64,000 nt of DNA from Selaginella moellendorffii (taxonomy: Eukaryota > Streptophyta > Lycopodiopsida > Selaginellales > Selaginellaceae). The position numbers and the translations under genes were made by a program. The notes below the pieces were generated by a model, which was not told the DNA's origin, did not search any database, and was given only the letters and a program-made list of their open reading frames with translations. Positions 1 through 12,341 of this stretch are shown here, piece after piece (position 1 is the first letter of the stretch; the number at the start of each line of letters is the position of its first letter). The stretch spans positions 919,403-983,402 of the forward strand of contig NW_003314327.1 of NCBI RefSeq assembly GCF_000143415.4, read 5' to 3'.

Positions 1-827
1 GATTCCTTCGTCTTCTACGACTTCTGGGAGCACCTAAGATTGAAACATAGCGTTTCATGAGCTCGGAACTCAAAGAGAAACCCAATGCACAAACCTCCGG
101 CGCTTCATCTTTGGCCTCCAACAGACTTTTCCGTTTGTCTGTCTTTGGTTTTGGAAGATAGCTGATCAAAGCTATGAAATAGAAGGTTAGAAGGAAAAGA
201 ATGGTATCTAGCATCACTAAACTTACAAACTGTTCTGCTAAACGATGAGAAATGGTCGTAGTCTGGGTCACTGGGGTTCGGTGAGAAGCCGGATCGTGTA
301 AAGAATACATGCCCATAAACGGTGCCATTGTGCTTCATCACAGCCTAGAAAACAAAAAAAAAAAAAAACTTAGCAGCGGCGATCATGGCTCGGTAAGTAC
401 CTCGGAGGGAGAATAAGTAAGAACATGGTGGCGAGAGCTATCGGGCGTCCACACAGCATATGGTACGTTGGTTTCGTGCCACACGAGCGCTTGTTCGTTG
501 CCAAAATCTGCGAACTTACGATCCTCTGATAGATAGAACCACATATCCTTAAAAAACAAAGGATCAGTCGATAGACAGTGAAGTTCGATTGGAATTCAGT
601 GAAAATCTTACCAGTTTCTCGCCCTTGGAGAAGAGATTGATCGACGACATCGCAGGATCAACTGGTTGCTTCTTGAATCCAAACATCTGAGATGCCAGGT
701 ACCAGAACAAGGCCATTCGGATCATCCCCATCAGGATCTGGCCAATGCCTTGCTGCTGCGGCTGCTGCTGCTGTGCATTCCGCTGCGCGGGAGCTGGCGC
801 CGCGACGATGGGCGCTGGATTCGCCAT
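1..827 (-). CDS. CLPTM1-family transmembrane protein, N-terminal part (cut by window edge)
   Basis: The first exon (612-827) starts MANPAPI and runs through a Gln-rich stretch into a hydrophobic segment around FWYLASQMFGF and then NLFSKGEKL. Four more exons follow at 401-547, 227-344, 95-171 and 1-33, joined by introns of 55-64 bases with GT-AG ends on the minus strand. They read DMWFYLSEDRKF, YAVWTPDSS, MKHNGTVYGHVFF and SYLPKPKTDKRKSLLE. This order and these motifs match the start of eukaryotic CLPTM1 (cleft lip and palate transmembrane protein 1), a multi-pass membrane protein whose plant role is poorly defined. The transmembrane C-terminal half lies beyond base 1. The start was chosen because it is the only ATG before the conserved hydrophobic segment. 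It lies 79 bases from the start codon of the divergent PI 4-kinase gene. Confidence 0.88.
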
Positions 828-906
828 TGGAACCGAAGCGACTAAGAGGAAGGACTAGGGCTTTTGGAAGCCCTTTTTTAGGGTAGTGGGATTTTGGCCT
901 TGAGCA
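828..906. promoter_or_regulatory. Shared divergent promoter of CLPTM1-like gene and PI4K alpha
   Basis: Only 79 bases separate the two start codons, so both 5' leaders and any core promoter elements must overlap here or lie inside the opposite gene. The gap holds a perfect 7-base inverted repeat (AGGGCTT, TTGG loop, AAGCCCT at 857-874) followed by a TTTAGGG telo-box-like motif at 877-883. The promoter role is inferred from position. Confidence 0.5.
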
Positions 907-3900
907 ATGGGAGTAGGGCTGGAGGCCGTGCGCCGGCTGAGCGATGTCCTCGCTCGGCAGAAGGCGGGCGTGGAGGATCGCCTGGATTTGCTGATCGATC
1001 AGAAGCGTGGCCTCCATGGCATTGTCGCTGCTTCGCGATATCTGGCCGCCAGAACCAGCGTCACTGGCAGCGATAAGCAGCGGGATCTACTGCTCTACGT
1101 CGCGGGATTCATCGATCAGCTCCCGACCATGGCAATGCAGGCGATTGGGAGCTCCGAGGCTGATTTCTTCGCGGAGTTGGCGAGATATCTGGTGAGCATT
1201 GTGGAGAAGTGGCCGGTTGCTTGCTCCACCTTCAGCAAATCTTTAGCGATCGTGCTGGAAGGCTTCGATCCTTCGCAGGGGGCGACCTCTCCGTGCAGGG
1301 CCTTCCTCTGCGCAGTGTCGATGAATTGCTTCCGAGTGGACGAAGCTGCCGTGGATCAGATTGGTGATTGCCTGTTGCGAAAGTGGATCGTTTCCAGTGA
1401 CGAAGATAGTTCCTCTCCTCGGGGGAACGAGTCCATTGACGATTTGGAGAGGTATAAGATCGGGCTAAGGTTGTTTATAAACATCATGGGGAAGTCCAAG
1501 GACGCTCAGGTTTTAAAGCTCCGGTCAGCATCAGTTAGGCAGCTCAAGACTTTGATTCCACTGCTCAAGGTAGCGATCGCGACACTTTCCTCGTGGATGC
1601 TTGATACTAGAACTGATGTTTTCCTTTTCTTCGCTCCAGATCCGAAAGCGAGAGTTAAATGGTGGCGAAGTTCCTTTGAAACAGACAATATGCTTGAAGA
1701 TGGAGGTGGCTCAAGTGGCAGCAATCTTGCAAACCAAGTCGCTGTTAAGTTCTCGGAATTCCTCGGACGGGCTTGTGTGGGAGACCGTCACATTGCTTAT
1801 GGATGTGGCCGATTCGTGCATTACGTCTCCCTGGCGGAGGATCCAGGCTTGTGAGGTGCTGTTCGAGAGCCTTTTATCCAGCGTCGCCGAGATTGTTAGT
1901 GCTCATGGGAACCGAACAATTTTACATCGTTTGAGGCTTTTGATCTTGTGCACTTGCGCTTACGTAAGTACATTGCTCTTGTTGTTTCTTCTCGCTCACA
2001 TTTTGTATCACAGGCTGATACATGGGGAACAAATCAAGGAGCTCTGTTCAAGAGCGTTGTCAGGTCAACCTGTTCTATCATTCAAGCGGGATGGAACGAG
2101 GACAGGTCTGCAGTCGAGTCTTTTCTTTTGTCGTTGGCTGCACATGTTCGACAACATTCTGAACAGGTTAATCGTTAAGAAGAAAGAATTCTCGTTTCTC
2201 TAACTGGTAACATGATCAGGAAGACAAAGAAAAGCCTACAGTAGCTGTTATGCAGCTGAACGTGATTCCTCTTCTTGCTGAAATTGCAGCGATGCTCAAT
2301 AAATCAGAGGCGGTGGATATGTTGATGCCGATGTTCATAGAGTGTTTAGAAGAGGGAGACGCTTCAGCGCCATCCTTGTTACGTCTTCGGGTAATGTTTT
2401 AATCTGTCTTTGTGAAGATACTAATCGATCATGCAGCTGCTAGACGCAGTGGCTCGTATGGCTGGCTTGGGCTTTGAGAAGTCGTACAGAGAAGCCATAG
2501 CCTTACTTACGAAGAGTTATAAGGACAAGCTTTCAACTGTGGGATCTACACATAGCAGGACGTTAGCTCCTGAAGCTACAACTGAACGTGTTGAGGTAAT
2601 AAAAAACTATCTTGTAGGTGAAGTGTAATTTTTCTGTCTTAATAAGTGCTCCGCAGACACTCCCTCTTGCGTTTTACGTAATTGCAGGCGGTCTGAAGGA
2701 TCACGTTTTGCGAAATGACTACCGGCAACGCCTGCTCATATTGTGCTCGGAAGTGGGGCTTGTTGCTGAAGCTAAGAGCGGAAGGTAGGTACTTAGTCCT
2801 GCACATATTTGTGGGTGTTAATGGTTTAAAAAATTTCTTTTGCAGAAGCGGTGCTGATTTGCTTGGACCTCTGCTTCCCGCTGTAGCAGAAATATGCTCC
2901 GATTTTCAGCCTTCTCGAGCAGTTGAGCCTTCTCTTCTGAAGCTGTTCCGCAACTTGTGGTTTTATATCGTGCTATTTGGCTTAGCACCTCCAATTCAAA
3001 GGGAACAATCGTCCTTAAAATCGTACGCCATAAGCACAAGTAGTATGGGCAGCATGAGTGCGATGGCGTTACAAGCAGTGGCAGGACCTTATCTTTGGAA
3101 TGCGCAGTGGTCAGCAGCTGTACAACGCTTAACCGAAGCTACACCACCGCTGGTAGGAAGAGTTTCGTTATGCTGCAAATTTGTGATCTTTTCTTTGTTT
3201 GTGCAGCTGGTCAGCTCAGTAAAATGGATGGAAGATGAGCTGGAGCTGAATGCACTTCATAATCCCGGTAGCCGGCGAGGTAGTGGCAACGAAAAAGCCG
3301 TTACAGCACAAAGAGCGGCTCTAGCGGCCTCGCTGGGCGGTCGTGTGGAGATCTCTTCATTGAGCACGATTTCAGGTATTTGTTGCGCCTTCTGTAATTT
3401 TGCTAACGGGTTTCTGAGCAGGCGTCAAGGCTACATATTTGCTCGCTGTCTCCTTTCTTGAAGTCTTGCGATTTAGTTGTAATGGTGGCATATTGAGAAC
3501 TCAAAATCCGGAGACTCGGAGCTCGTTAATATGCACCTTCATGTACCTTGAGACACCTCAATTAACTCCAGATGTTTATCAGTGTCTTTCTGCAATGGTT
3601 CACCGAGCTTTTGATGCAGCTATCACATGGCTGGTAAGTACGCTGGTCGCTATTGTTTTCTGCTGACATTCGAGTGTTCCAGTGTGACAAAGCTACCGCC
3701 AGCGAAGACGAGAAAGATTCAGTGCTAATGGCTCATGCGACATTTTTAATTCAACAGCTGACTCATCGCAACGAGAACATTAGAGAAATGGCAGATAGCT
3801 TGTTGAGCCAACTAAGAAATCGATTTCCACAAGTGAGTATACTGTCTTATTAGTTCAAGCTAAAACGACTAGTTTTTTTCAGGTTCTTTGGAATCCTCGT

Positions 3901-6900
3901 TGTGTGGATCTGCTACTAAATTTGCTTGGCGGTATATCATCTTCTGCTCTAGCATCTGATCCAGGTGCCATGGTCGCTTGTCGAATGCTTGTGCAACAGA
4001 GAGTTCGAGAATGGATAACTTACTCGCTGCTCCTCGCTCCTGCCACGACGCAGGGGCTGTTAGAGGTATGGTAATCCTGATGTTAAACGTTACTGAAAAT
4101 TTCCTTTATTTTTGCAAGGAACAATTTCGGAAACTGAAGAAAACTGCACATACGAGTGAACTTATCATATTATTTTCTGATCTACATCTCGACGTGACAA
4201 AAATGGATATGAGTGGACAAGCTGCAATTATCCCTGCTGTTACGGCAGCGGCAGCAGCGGCCGCAGGCGCAAATTCAACAACTGTGGAGGTCCTTTCCAC
4301 CGGTGTGATTAGCGCGAACGTGAAGTCAAATTACGTGGGCGAAATTGTGGGCATGAAGAAGCTATATGCTGGGATCAACATCAACCAACTGCAAGATACC
4401 AAGGCGTTGACAGCGGTCTGGCTAAGCAGCAAAGTGGATGGGAAATCTTCTCCGGAAGAGGAAGACGCGTCCCTTTCAGCTTTGCTCTTCTCCAGGTTTC
4501 TGTTGTGTCTACAGCAGTTCGTTACTGCGGCTGAACGCGGTGAAAGTGTCGATGCTGCAGAATATCACGAAGCTTGCCTCCGTGCCACGGCCCTTCTGCT
4601 CTCAGACATGGTAATGCACTTGTTTCATTGTACCAATTGTTACTGACTTTCTTCTTTCCTGCAAGGCCTTATGCAGAATGACGACATCTGAGAGCTTCGT
4701 GCAACTTTTGCGTCTGTTATGCTGGTGTCCCGCATACATTTTCACTCCCGCTGCTATGGAAACTGGCATTTTTGTATGGTCCTGGCTCCTTTCTGCAGCG
4801 CCACAGTTAAGATGTTCATTACTTTCGGAGTTAGTTGACGCTTGGCTGTGGACTGTAGACACTAGTCGTGGTTTATTTGGTGCAGAAAATTGTGGTCCTG
4901 CAGCCAAACTACGACCTCACCTCACACCGGGTGAGCCCGTAACAGTGAAGGATTCGATTGAAGGGATATTAGCTCATCGCCTGTGGCTAGGATTTCTTCT
5001 GGACCGTTTTGAGGTGAAAAACGCGTTTCAACTTTGGTATTTCTGCTCATGCAATAATTGTTAGTAGGTTGTCAAGCATAATAGCAGAAAGGAGCTGCTT
5101 TTAATTGGGAGATTACTTCAGGGGTCTGTGAAGAAACCTCGTTTTACGCCCCATCCTGCGGCAACCGGGACTTTTTTTACACTTATGCTGCTAGGATTCA
5201 AATTTTGCGCGTGGCAGCTACAAAACTTGCAGTCTATCGAAACTGCAGGAATATTTCTCCTGGAAGACCGCATCTACAGGTAAGTTCAAATTCTCATGTA
5301 CACGAACTAATTTCTTAGTTTTGTAGATCTGCTTTGAGCTGGTTTGCCGCTGAACCAGGCTGGTATGACTGGAAAACCGAGGGTGATGCTCAAAGTGAAG
5401 CACAGGCCGTGTCAACATTTGTGTATTATCTAACGTCGTATCAGCATGAGCCATCAGAAAATTTAAAATCTGGGACACAGGAAAATGGTTATATATCAAA
5501 TTTTAGGAATGTACAGGTATCTTTATCTAGATTGCCGTTTTTCATTCATGTGTAATACTGCGTTCTAATAGCTTGACGGGAAACATGGTCAGACGGGGAA
5601 GGAGAGAGTAAAGCAGCTGCTGTTGATGTTATCTCAACACGAAGCTGATAGGCTTGAGACGTGGGCGTTCCCTTTAAAGTAAGTTCTACACACTCTGTTA
5701 ATTCATATTCAAACTTGTATGGCTGCAGGGATTTTGTCCCCAGGCTCCGCGTCCATGCAGATAGGTTACTAGAGTTCGCAAAAACTGCGTGGCTGATAGA
5801 TCCTCGCATTGCTTTATCGTTGGTCGCGAGGTTTCCAGCTTTCAACAATTTGAGATCGGAAGTGGCTGTCATGGTGCAGGTTCGTTATCGAAAATATAAA
5901 ATTCTTAAATCTTTGTGACGGTTTCTGTTCAGGAACACCTTACTGAACTACGGGAAATTCCGGAAGCTCTACCATACTTTGTGACTCCCAAGGCTGTAGA
6001 TGAAAATTCACCTTCTTTGCAACAACTTCCTCACTGGGCTCTGTGCTCGATAACTCGCGCCTTGGAGTTCTTGACTCCTCCTTACAAGGGCCATCACAGA
6101 GTAATGGCCTACGTGCTTCGTGTAATGGAGTCCTATCCACCTGAACGAGTTACCTTTTTCATGCCACAACTTGTTCAAGCGCTTCGCTACGATGATGGGG
6201 TAAGGAATAGTTTCTGTGTGAGCATAAAACGTATATATGTACCTTTTAGGGACTTGTCGAAGGGTATCTTATGGTTGCTGCTAAGCGAAGCAACCTTTTT
6301 GCACATATTCTGATATGGGAGCTTCAGGTAGGCTTCCATACTGCTTAGTAATTTATCCTTATTCTCGTAAATGCTAGGGTGAGGAGGTTCCAACTGAAGA
6401 ATTAAACAAGGATGCCAAAGATTCATTGGGACCCAAGGTTGGAGTATTTATGAAGAATGTAAAGTTCTAATGTGGAATGCTCGCAGGGTGTATCACTGTC
6501 CGAAATAGTACCACGAGTTAAACAACGAATCATCGACAGTTTTACAGCTGAGACATACGACATTTTCATCCGGGAATTTAGATTTTTTGACCAAGTGACC
6601 TCGATCTCGGGGTTCCTGTATCCCTTACCGAAGGAAGAACGTCGAGGTGCAATCCGACAGTAAGTTTCCATCATGTTTTAGTCGCTGTAGCTCACTATCA
6701 TTTCAGGCAATTAGAAAAGATTGAAGTGACGGGAGACGATTTGTACTTGCCAACCGCTCCGAACAAGCTTGTCCGAAGCATACAATTGGACAGTGGAATC
6801 CCTTTGCAATCAGCTGCCAAAGTTCCGATCATGATCACATTTAATGTCGTGGATAAGGAGGGAGATTCCAAGGATATCATACAACAAGCCTGCATTTTCA

Positions 6901-7913
6901 AGGTTTTGTGATTTTCTAGAGACTTTTTAGTCCGACTCGGTTGATGCAGGTTGGAGATGATTGCCGTCAAGATGTCCTGGCTCTTCAAGTCATTGCTCTG
7001 CTCAGGGATATCTTCCAAGCTGTGGGACTAGACCTCTATGTTTTTCCTTATGGTGTTCTACCGACTGGCTATGGCAGAGGAATAATTGAGGTGACAAACT
7101 TATGAGACTTTTAAATCTCACGTTTCTTCTACTTTTTCCAGGTGGTACCAAATACTCGAAGCCGTAATCAAATGGGAGAGATTAGCGACGGTGGACTATA
7201 TGAGCTTTTCCAGCAGGACTATGGGCCAGTGGGTTCTGTCCGCTTTGAAGCAGCTCGCGACAAGTTTATTGTAAGTAGCGCTGGATACGCAGTTGCCAGT
7301 CTTCTGCTACAACCCAAAGACCGGCATAACGGCAACCTTCTATTCGACAAGTAAGTTAAAACCCGTTTTTTCCGTTTAAGCTGTTTTACATGGGGTCCGT
7401 TTTTCAGTGAAGGCAGACTGGTGCACATAGATTTCGGATTCATCCTCGAGACGTCGCCAGGGGGAAACCTGCGATTCGAGAGCGCGCAGTTCAAGCTGAG
7501 CCACGAGATGACCCAGTTGATCGATCCATCCGGCGTCATGAGAAGCGAGACCTGGAACCGGTTTGTCAGGTTTGTGTTTCTAGTTTCCGTTGAGGCGTCC
7601 GCGTCCCCGGCAATTAAAAAACGTGTTCTTATGGTTTTGTCGGTGCTTGGACAGCTTGTGCGTGAAAGGATACTTGGCAGCGAGGCAGCATATGGATGGC
7701 ATTGTTAACACAGTGCTGCTGATGATCGACAGCGGATTGCCGTGCTTTAGCCGAGGAGATCCCATTGGCAACTTACGCAGGCGCTTTCATCCGGATATGA
7801 CCGAACGAGAGGCCGCCAACTTTATGATCCGGACGTGCGCAGATGCGTATAACAAATGGTCGACTGCGGGGTATGATCTGATCCAGTACCTCCAGCAAGG
7901 AATCGAAAAGTAG
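907..7913 (+). CDS. PI4KA1: Phosphatidylinositol 4-kinase alpha (type III)
   Basis: Large multi-exon gene making PI4P from phosphatidylinositol. In plants PI4K alpha works at the plasma membrane with scaffold partners. Exon 1 is 907-1569 (221 codons); exon 2 starts at 1640; many more exons follow, separated by short introns. The C-terminal kinase domain is clear: QPKDRHNGN catalytic loop (7319-7336 encodes DRHNGN), then [15 protein letters not shown] with the DFG metal-binding motif near 7430-7438, then [12 protein letters not shown] and [15 protein letters not shown]. The protein ends YLQQGIEK at a TAG (7911-7913), the usual end of the plant enzyme. The upstream helical-repeat region is diverged and its exact exon ends were not all traced. 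No break was seen in the kinase domain. Confidence 0.93.
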
Positions 7914-8047
7914 CCGAGCCAGAAGCCCGTGAATCGAACGAAGAAAAGAAACAAGATACGTTTTCTTTCTTTTTTTCTGGCTTCTCATCATCAACATCAT
8001 CATAATCGTGTATAAACAGAGCTCTTCTCGTGAATTGAGTCAGAACT

Positions 8048-8976
8048 TCAAGAAGCTCTGCCGAGCAACCAATCGAGCACTCCGCAGCATCCGGAAGCTC
8101 TCTCAGCCAACTGAAGAGAATCGAATGGCACTGTTAGAACAGGGAAGAGGGAGACAAAAAAAAGTTACCTTTTGGGGGGTGGACTCGTGACCGGCCTGTA
8201 GCTTTTGGTCGCCATCGCTGGTAGTAGCAGCAGCAGTGATGGGCTTGGATGTGTCGATGGTAGCTGCCACATCTTCGACAGTAGCAGTGGACTTTTGATC
8301 TTCAAAGCTAGCGGCAGTAGCAGCAGCAGCAGGGTCGTGATCTTCAATGGGAGTATCGCGATCTTCAGTGGGAATGTTGTGATCTTCAGTGGGAGTAGTA
8401 GCGACGGTGTTGTGATCTTTAGCAGCGGCAGGAGGAGGCTCGAGCTCATCGACTTTTTCCGTATGGCGTTCTTGGTCTGCGAGATGATGGTGGTCGTCCT
8501 CTGGTTCTTCGTGAGCGTGGAACTTGGTGGGAGTTTGCGGCGGTGGGGTGCCAACATCAAACTCGGCGGACTGCCTCACCCATTCCTCCACGTTGCTGTG
8601 CTTGCGGTCCTGCTGCTTGCGCCGCTCCTCATCGTCCCCCTGTTGGTGAAGATGGTGCTCCAGATCCAGATTTGGGGGCTCGTGATGCTGGTGGTGGTGC
8701 TGGGATCTCGGTGTCGGCGTCGTGGCCGCGCTGCTGCTCAGATCGTCATCGTCCAGGAGGGACTCGCTACCCGTCTCTGCGAGAAAGAAGAATCACTCAA
8801 TCAGCAGCCATCGCTTCACACAACAGTGAGCTCGCGCTGTGCGTGTGTGTGTGTGTGTGTGAGCCCTTTTGCTTACCTGATCCATTGCCATTGTGGTGCT
8901 GCCGCTCTTCCTCAGCGCGCTGCTCGCGCTGCTTTCGCCGCCGCGCTGCTTGCCGCTTCTTAGGGCCGGACGGCAT
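8048..8976 (-). CDS. Small acidic, His-rich plant protein of unknown function
   Basis: Three exons fit exactly: 8877-8976, 8169-8776 and 8048-8110, giving about 256 residues. The N-terminus is very basic (MPSGPKKRQAARRRKQREQR), resembling a nuclear localisation signal. The middle is low complexity: SLLDDDDLSSS, His-rich HHHQHHE, and a repeated (P/T)(T/I)ED(H/R)(D/N) hexapeptide near 8337-8425. The last exon encodes LAERASGCCGVLDWLLGRAS and a TGA at 8048-8050; a short Cys-Cys-Gly C-terminus like this occurs in some unnamed plant proteins that begin MPSGAKKRKAA. No catalytic domain is visible. The reading frame is kept across both splice junctions, which argues that the gene is real. The function is unknown. 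Confidence 0.7.
8843..8861. repeat. (GT)n microsatellite
   Basis: A run of about nine GT units lies inside intron 1 of the small His-rich gene on the opposite strand. Confidence 0.9.
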
Positions 8977-9200
8977 TATCCCTCCCTCCCGCCCTCTCTC
9001 TCGCTATCTCTATCGCTCGCTCACTCTCTTCTCTAGCTAATTATGATAGCGCTCTGTTTTGGACACGCAAAAAGGGGCTCTGCCAAATTGGTGGGGACTC
9101 ACCACTAATAAACGCGAATTTCTAACCCTAATGATAGCAGAATATTCCTTCCCGCCCAGCAAAATCTAGGGTTCTTCGCGTCCGGGATTTATCCACTGGC

Positions 9201-9726
9201 TCAGAAACCACTCCTGCCTAATGCCAAGAAACAATGCTGCCTTAGATCTTGCGAGCTGCTAGAAATCCGTGAATCTGAGATCGTGCTTACCAGGGCGGCG
9301 TAATCCTCTTCGGTGAGGAGGGACTCGGTGATCGTTTCCAGGCCAAGCTCGGCGCTTTCTCCCTCGCGATGGTCTCTTTCCTCCTCCTCCCTGCTGCGCC
9401 GTGGATTGTCCGCCGCTATCGCATCGCCGCGGAGCCGCTCAATCGGGCTCGCGGTGGAGAGGATTTCGGCGATTTCGGAGCTACCGATCAGCAGCACGGC
9501 GATCCGGAATGATCATCGATCGCGCTGCCGTGCTCCTGGATTCCCTCCTGCGCGCTACTGTCGTAGGTGCCTCGTTGTTCCCATCCTCGTCTGCCACCCG
9601 GAGAAAGACGCGCGCATTCGTGAGAATCGCGAGCACCCTGGCGGATTCCACAAAGAACCGGCGATAGCAAGCTCGCCGATCGGACGCATCGGCGATGAAC
9701 TCCAATGGGAGCTTCCTCTTCCCCAT
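9201..9726 (-). pseudogene. Possible degenerate MADS-like reading frame
   Basis: An ATG at 9724-9726 opens an 81-codon frame beginning MGKRKLPLEFIADASDRR, followed by RVLAILTNARVFLRVADEDG. The spacing of Gly-2, Lys-5, Leu-8, Ile-11, Arg-17 and the later hydrophobic strand resembles a MADS DNA-binding domain, but the basic helix normally rich in KRR is replaced by RRFFVES and looks about three residues short. The frame stops at 9481. A second open frame, offset by one base, continues to a GT donor near 9291 with an acidic stretch (EEEERDHREGE). I found no splice pair that joins the two frames. It may be a broken type I MADS gene, an unrelated small gene, or non-coding. Its start is 68 bases from the CTLH gene start. 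Confidence 0.3.
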
Positions 9727-9794
9727 TTTTCTATTTCTCCACGATTACTCTTTTAACCATTAGGTTTTTTGGCGCTTTGTTAGGGCTTTAGGCT
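9727..9794. promoter_or_regulatory. Short 5' region of CTLH gene, shared with the MADS-like frame
   Basis: This 68-base gap before the CTLH-gene ATG contains TTAGGGCTTTAGG (9780-9792), a telo-box-like motif. A promoter role is inferred from position only. Confidence 0.35.
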
Positions 9795-12213
9795 ATGAGC
9801 GTGGGAGCGATGGAGGCCACGGCGGTGAACTGGGGCGCGCTAGATGCGCTGGTGCTGGATTACTGCATCGCGGAGGAGCTAGTCGTCGTGGAGGACGATC
9901 TAGTGGATGATTCTAGTCGAGGTAACGTCGCTGCTCGGGACGCCATTCGGCAGATTAGGTCTCTCATCGAGTGTGGTGCCATCACCGAGTCTGTGGCGCT
10001 CCTCACCAAGCATGCGTCGCTGCTGATGCAGGACCAGCGATTTCTTTTCTGGCTCTATAAGCAGGTGAGTGATTTCTTCGATTGTTCTATTGATTCAGCT
10101 CCTGCTTTCTCCATCCAGCACTTCATAGAAATTCTCCGTGGTGGTGGAAACGCTGCTCGTTTGCAGGCGATTGAGTGCTCTAGATCTCAGCTCGGGCCTT
10201 GCGCTCTTAACGCTTATCCGGTGGGTTTTTCTTCTTTTTTCTTTCTCCCTCGACTTAGTGCTGCTCGATATGCAGGAAGCGTACGAGGAGTTCAAGCGAG
10301 TTCTTCTTGCCTTGATATATGATAGTGATTATCAAAATTCTCCAGTTGCTGAAGAGGTTTGCATCAAAAAGTTTCGCTCACCTCGATTTACTGATTTGCA
10401 TTCTCGTTGCAGTGGTGCGAAGCGAGACGAGCAAACCTGGCGGCAACGGTGGCATCCACTTTGAAAGCTCACATGCATGCCGATGATCCACTTTTCTCCT
10501 TGGCGATTTGCTACTTGATCAGGTTTGTGTCACTGCTTTGGAAGCTACCTAACCTCCGGTTTGTTTGTCAGTGTACACAACGCGTACTGCATGAGAAAGA
10601 ATTTGCCGCTTGGAGATATCGCGTCCGGCATACTTCTTAAAGACCGAGATCCTCCTCCGGCGTTTCAAGACCTGTCTGGGGAAGTGCAAACTTTCAATGA
10701 GGTACTGTTTTGCATCTGCTACCGTTTTCTGTTCACGAACCAGATGGTCACGTCTCAGGCGTCCAACCTCTGTGCCAGGTTGATGTACAAGCTCTAGCAC
10801 AGGCGGCGGAGCTTCCCAGGCACGATGCCATCCACAGTCTAAGGTACACGCGCGGAGATGTCATGGCGGCTTTGAAGGTTTATTATCCGTTTTTTTTTTT
10901 TCTTACATCACTGCTTTCCTAATCTCGTTTTTACCTCACAGAATGAGCTGAGCAGAATAAGAATAAACACATCCATCCTTGACAAGCTGGTGTGGGAATA
11001 TTGCGTCTACAGAGGCTTGATTAACACCAGTCCAGAAGTCTCGAGTTCAGCGGATTCCGTGGCATCGCCGTCTGGAAGAACGACAGACGTTATGGATGAA
11101 GACTCCTCACCGCGCATTGGTTCTGGGGATACAGTCTGTTCTAGAGCGGAAGAGGCTGATAGTAGTAGGAGCAAGAGCTACAGATGGAAGGGTAGACGTT
11201 CCAGCAAGCAACAGATGGCTGTGGTAAAAGCCGACGTGGAGATGGTGCCAGCAGAAAATTCAGTCAGTCTTTCCTTATCGCGTGCATTGGATTTGAGACT
11301 TAGATCGGCTGTTTTATAGGGGACACCTGATGCAGCCTTTGAGAAATACAGACGATCGGTACAAATACGGCAGCTGATCACGGAGAAGAAGATTCCGGAG
11401 GCAATTCAAGAAGTGGAACACTTGGACCCGTGTTTCTTTGAGAACCACCCGCAGCTGCTGTTCCAAATGAAACAGGCAAGGAGATGATATTATCCATTCA
11501 ATTCATTCATGAATTATTTCGTTTCCAGGTAGCGTTTTGTGCTTTGATAGAGGCTGGAGATCATAGCCGGGCGTTGGAGATCGCGAGGGTGGACTTGGGA
11601 CCTCTTGCTGCAAAGCACGCGGATTTGCTCAAGCCTTTAAAGGAGACGGTGTTGAGTTTAGCGCGCAACCCGGGGGAGGCGTGCTCAAATCAAACACCAG
11701 TCGCTGCTCTTGCCGCATCTGTACAGGTAGAGCGAAAACTCTGTTCCCTGAATCCACACTGATATCTTGTCGGCGCGTGCAGATGACTTTAAGTGCGAGC
11801 TTGGGCATCAGGGAGCCTCAACTCATGAAACTAATGAGGACTTGCCTGTTTGCTCACACGGAATGGTTCAAAGTCCAGATGTGCTCGGATCCTTTCGCGG
11901 ACCTTCTCCAGATCAACTTGCTCAAGGAGGAAGAAGGCGCACCGTCCAAGGTGTCTGCACAGAAAGCGGAATCCGGCAGCGCGGAGCAGCAGCAGCAGCA
12001 GCAGGTTCCTCCGCAAGAGAAGCCACCGTTTGAAGAGTCCGCCATCTTGACAATCATGGTAACTTTGGGAGTTTTTCTTTCTTACATCGTGTGGAAACCT
12101 CGGGGCTTTTGTTTTTGCAGGAGTGGATGGCATTGCCTCGTGGAGATGCCATCCAGCTTTTGGTGGATTACCATGGGAGCGTGGAGGAGGTTTTTGCACA
12201 GCTTATGGGTTAG
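9795..12213 (+). CDS. CTLH/CRA-domain protein, RanBPM-like
   Basis: The ATG at 9795 opens an exon ending near FLFWLYKQ (10063). Following exons read HFIEILRGGGNAARLQAIECSRSQLG, EAYEEFKRVLLALIYD, and WCEARRANLAATVASTL. This order of a helical CTLH segment followed by CRA helices is that of RanBPM-type proteins; plants have a homologue annotated as a Ran-binding protein in the microtubule-organising centre, which I recall only by description. The middle is Ser-rich and the late part carries a Gln run (about 11985-12003). The last exon (about 12121-12213) encodes EWMALPRGDAIQLLVDYHG and FAQLMG before TAG. Such proteins are often scaffolds, for example of GID/CTLH ubiquitin ligases, but whether this one joins that complex is inference. 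A LisH motif was not obvious. Confidence 0.72.
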
Positions 12214-12341
12214 AAAACAGTGTCTTCTTCTTCATAGTAAAAGCACAGTTACATTGGATAGATCCTGTGAATCAAAGACCAAAATTTTAAGAGACACAAA
12301 CTGGTAGTACAGGAGGGGAGCTTGAAGATCACGCGGGAGGC

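Noticed and set aside
8205-8963. Plus-strand Ser/Val-rich frame opposite the small His-rich gene
   Set aside because: The minus strand splices into a consistent three-exon protein with exact phases; this frame is its low-complexity shadow and runs through the GT microsatellite intron.
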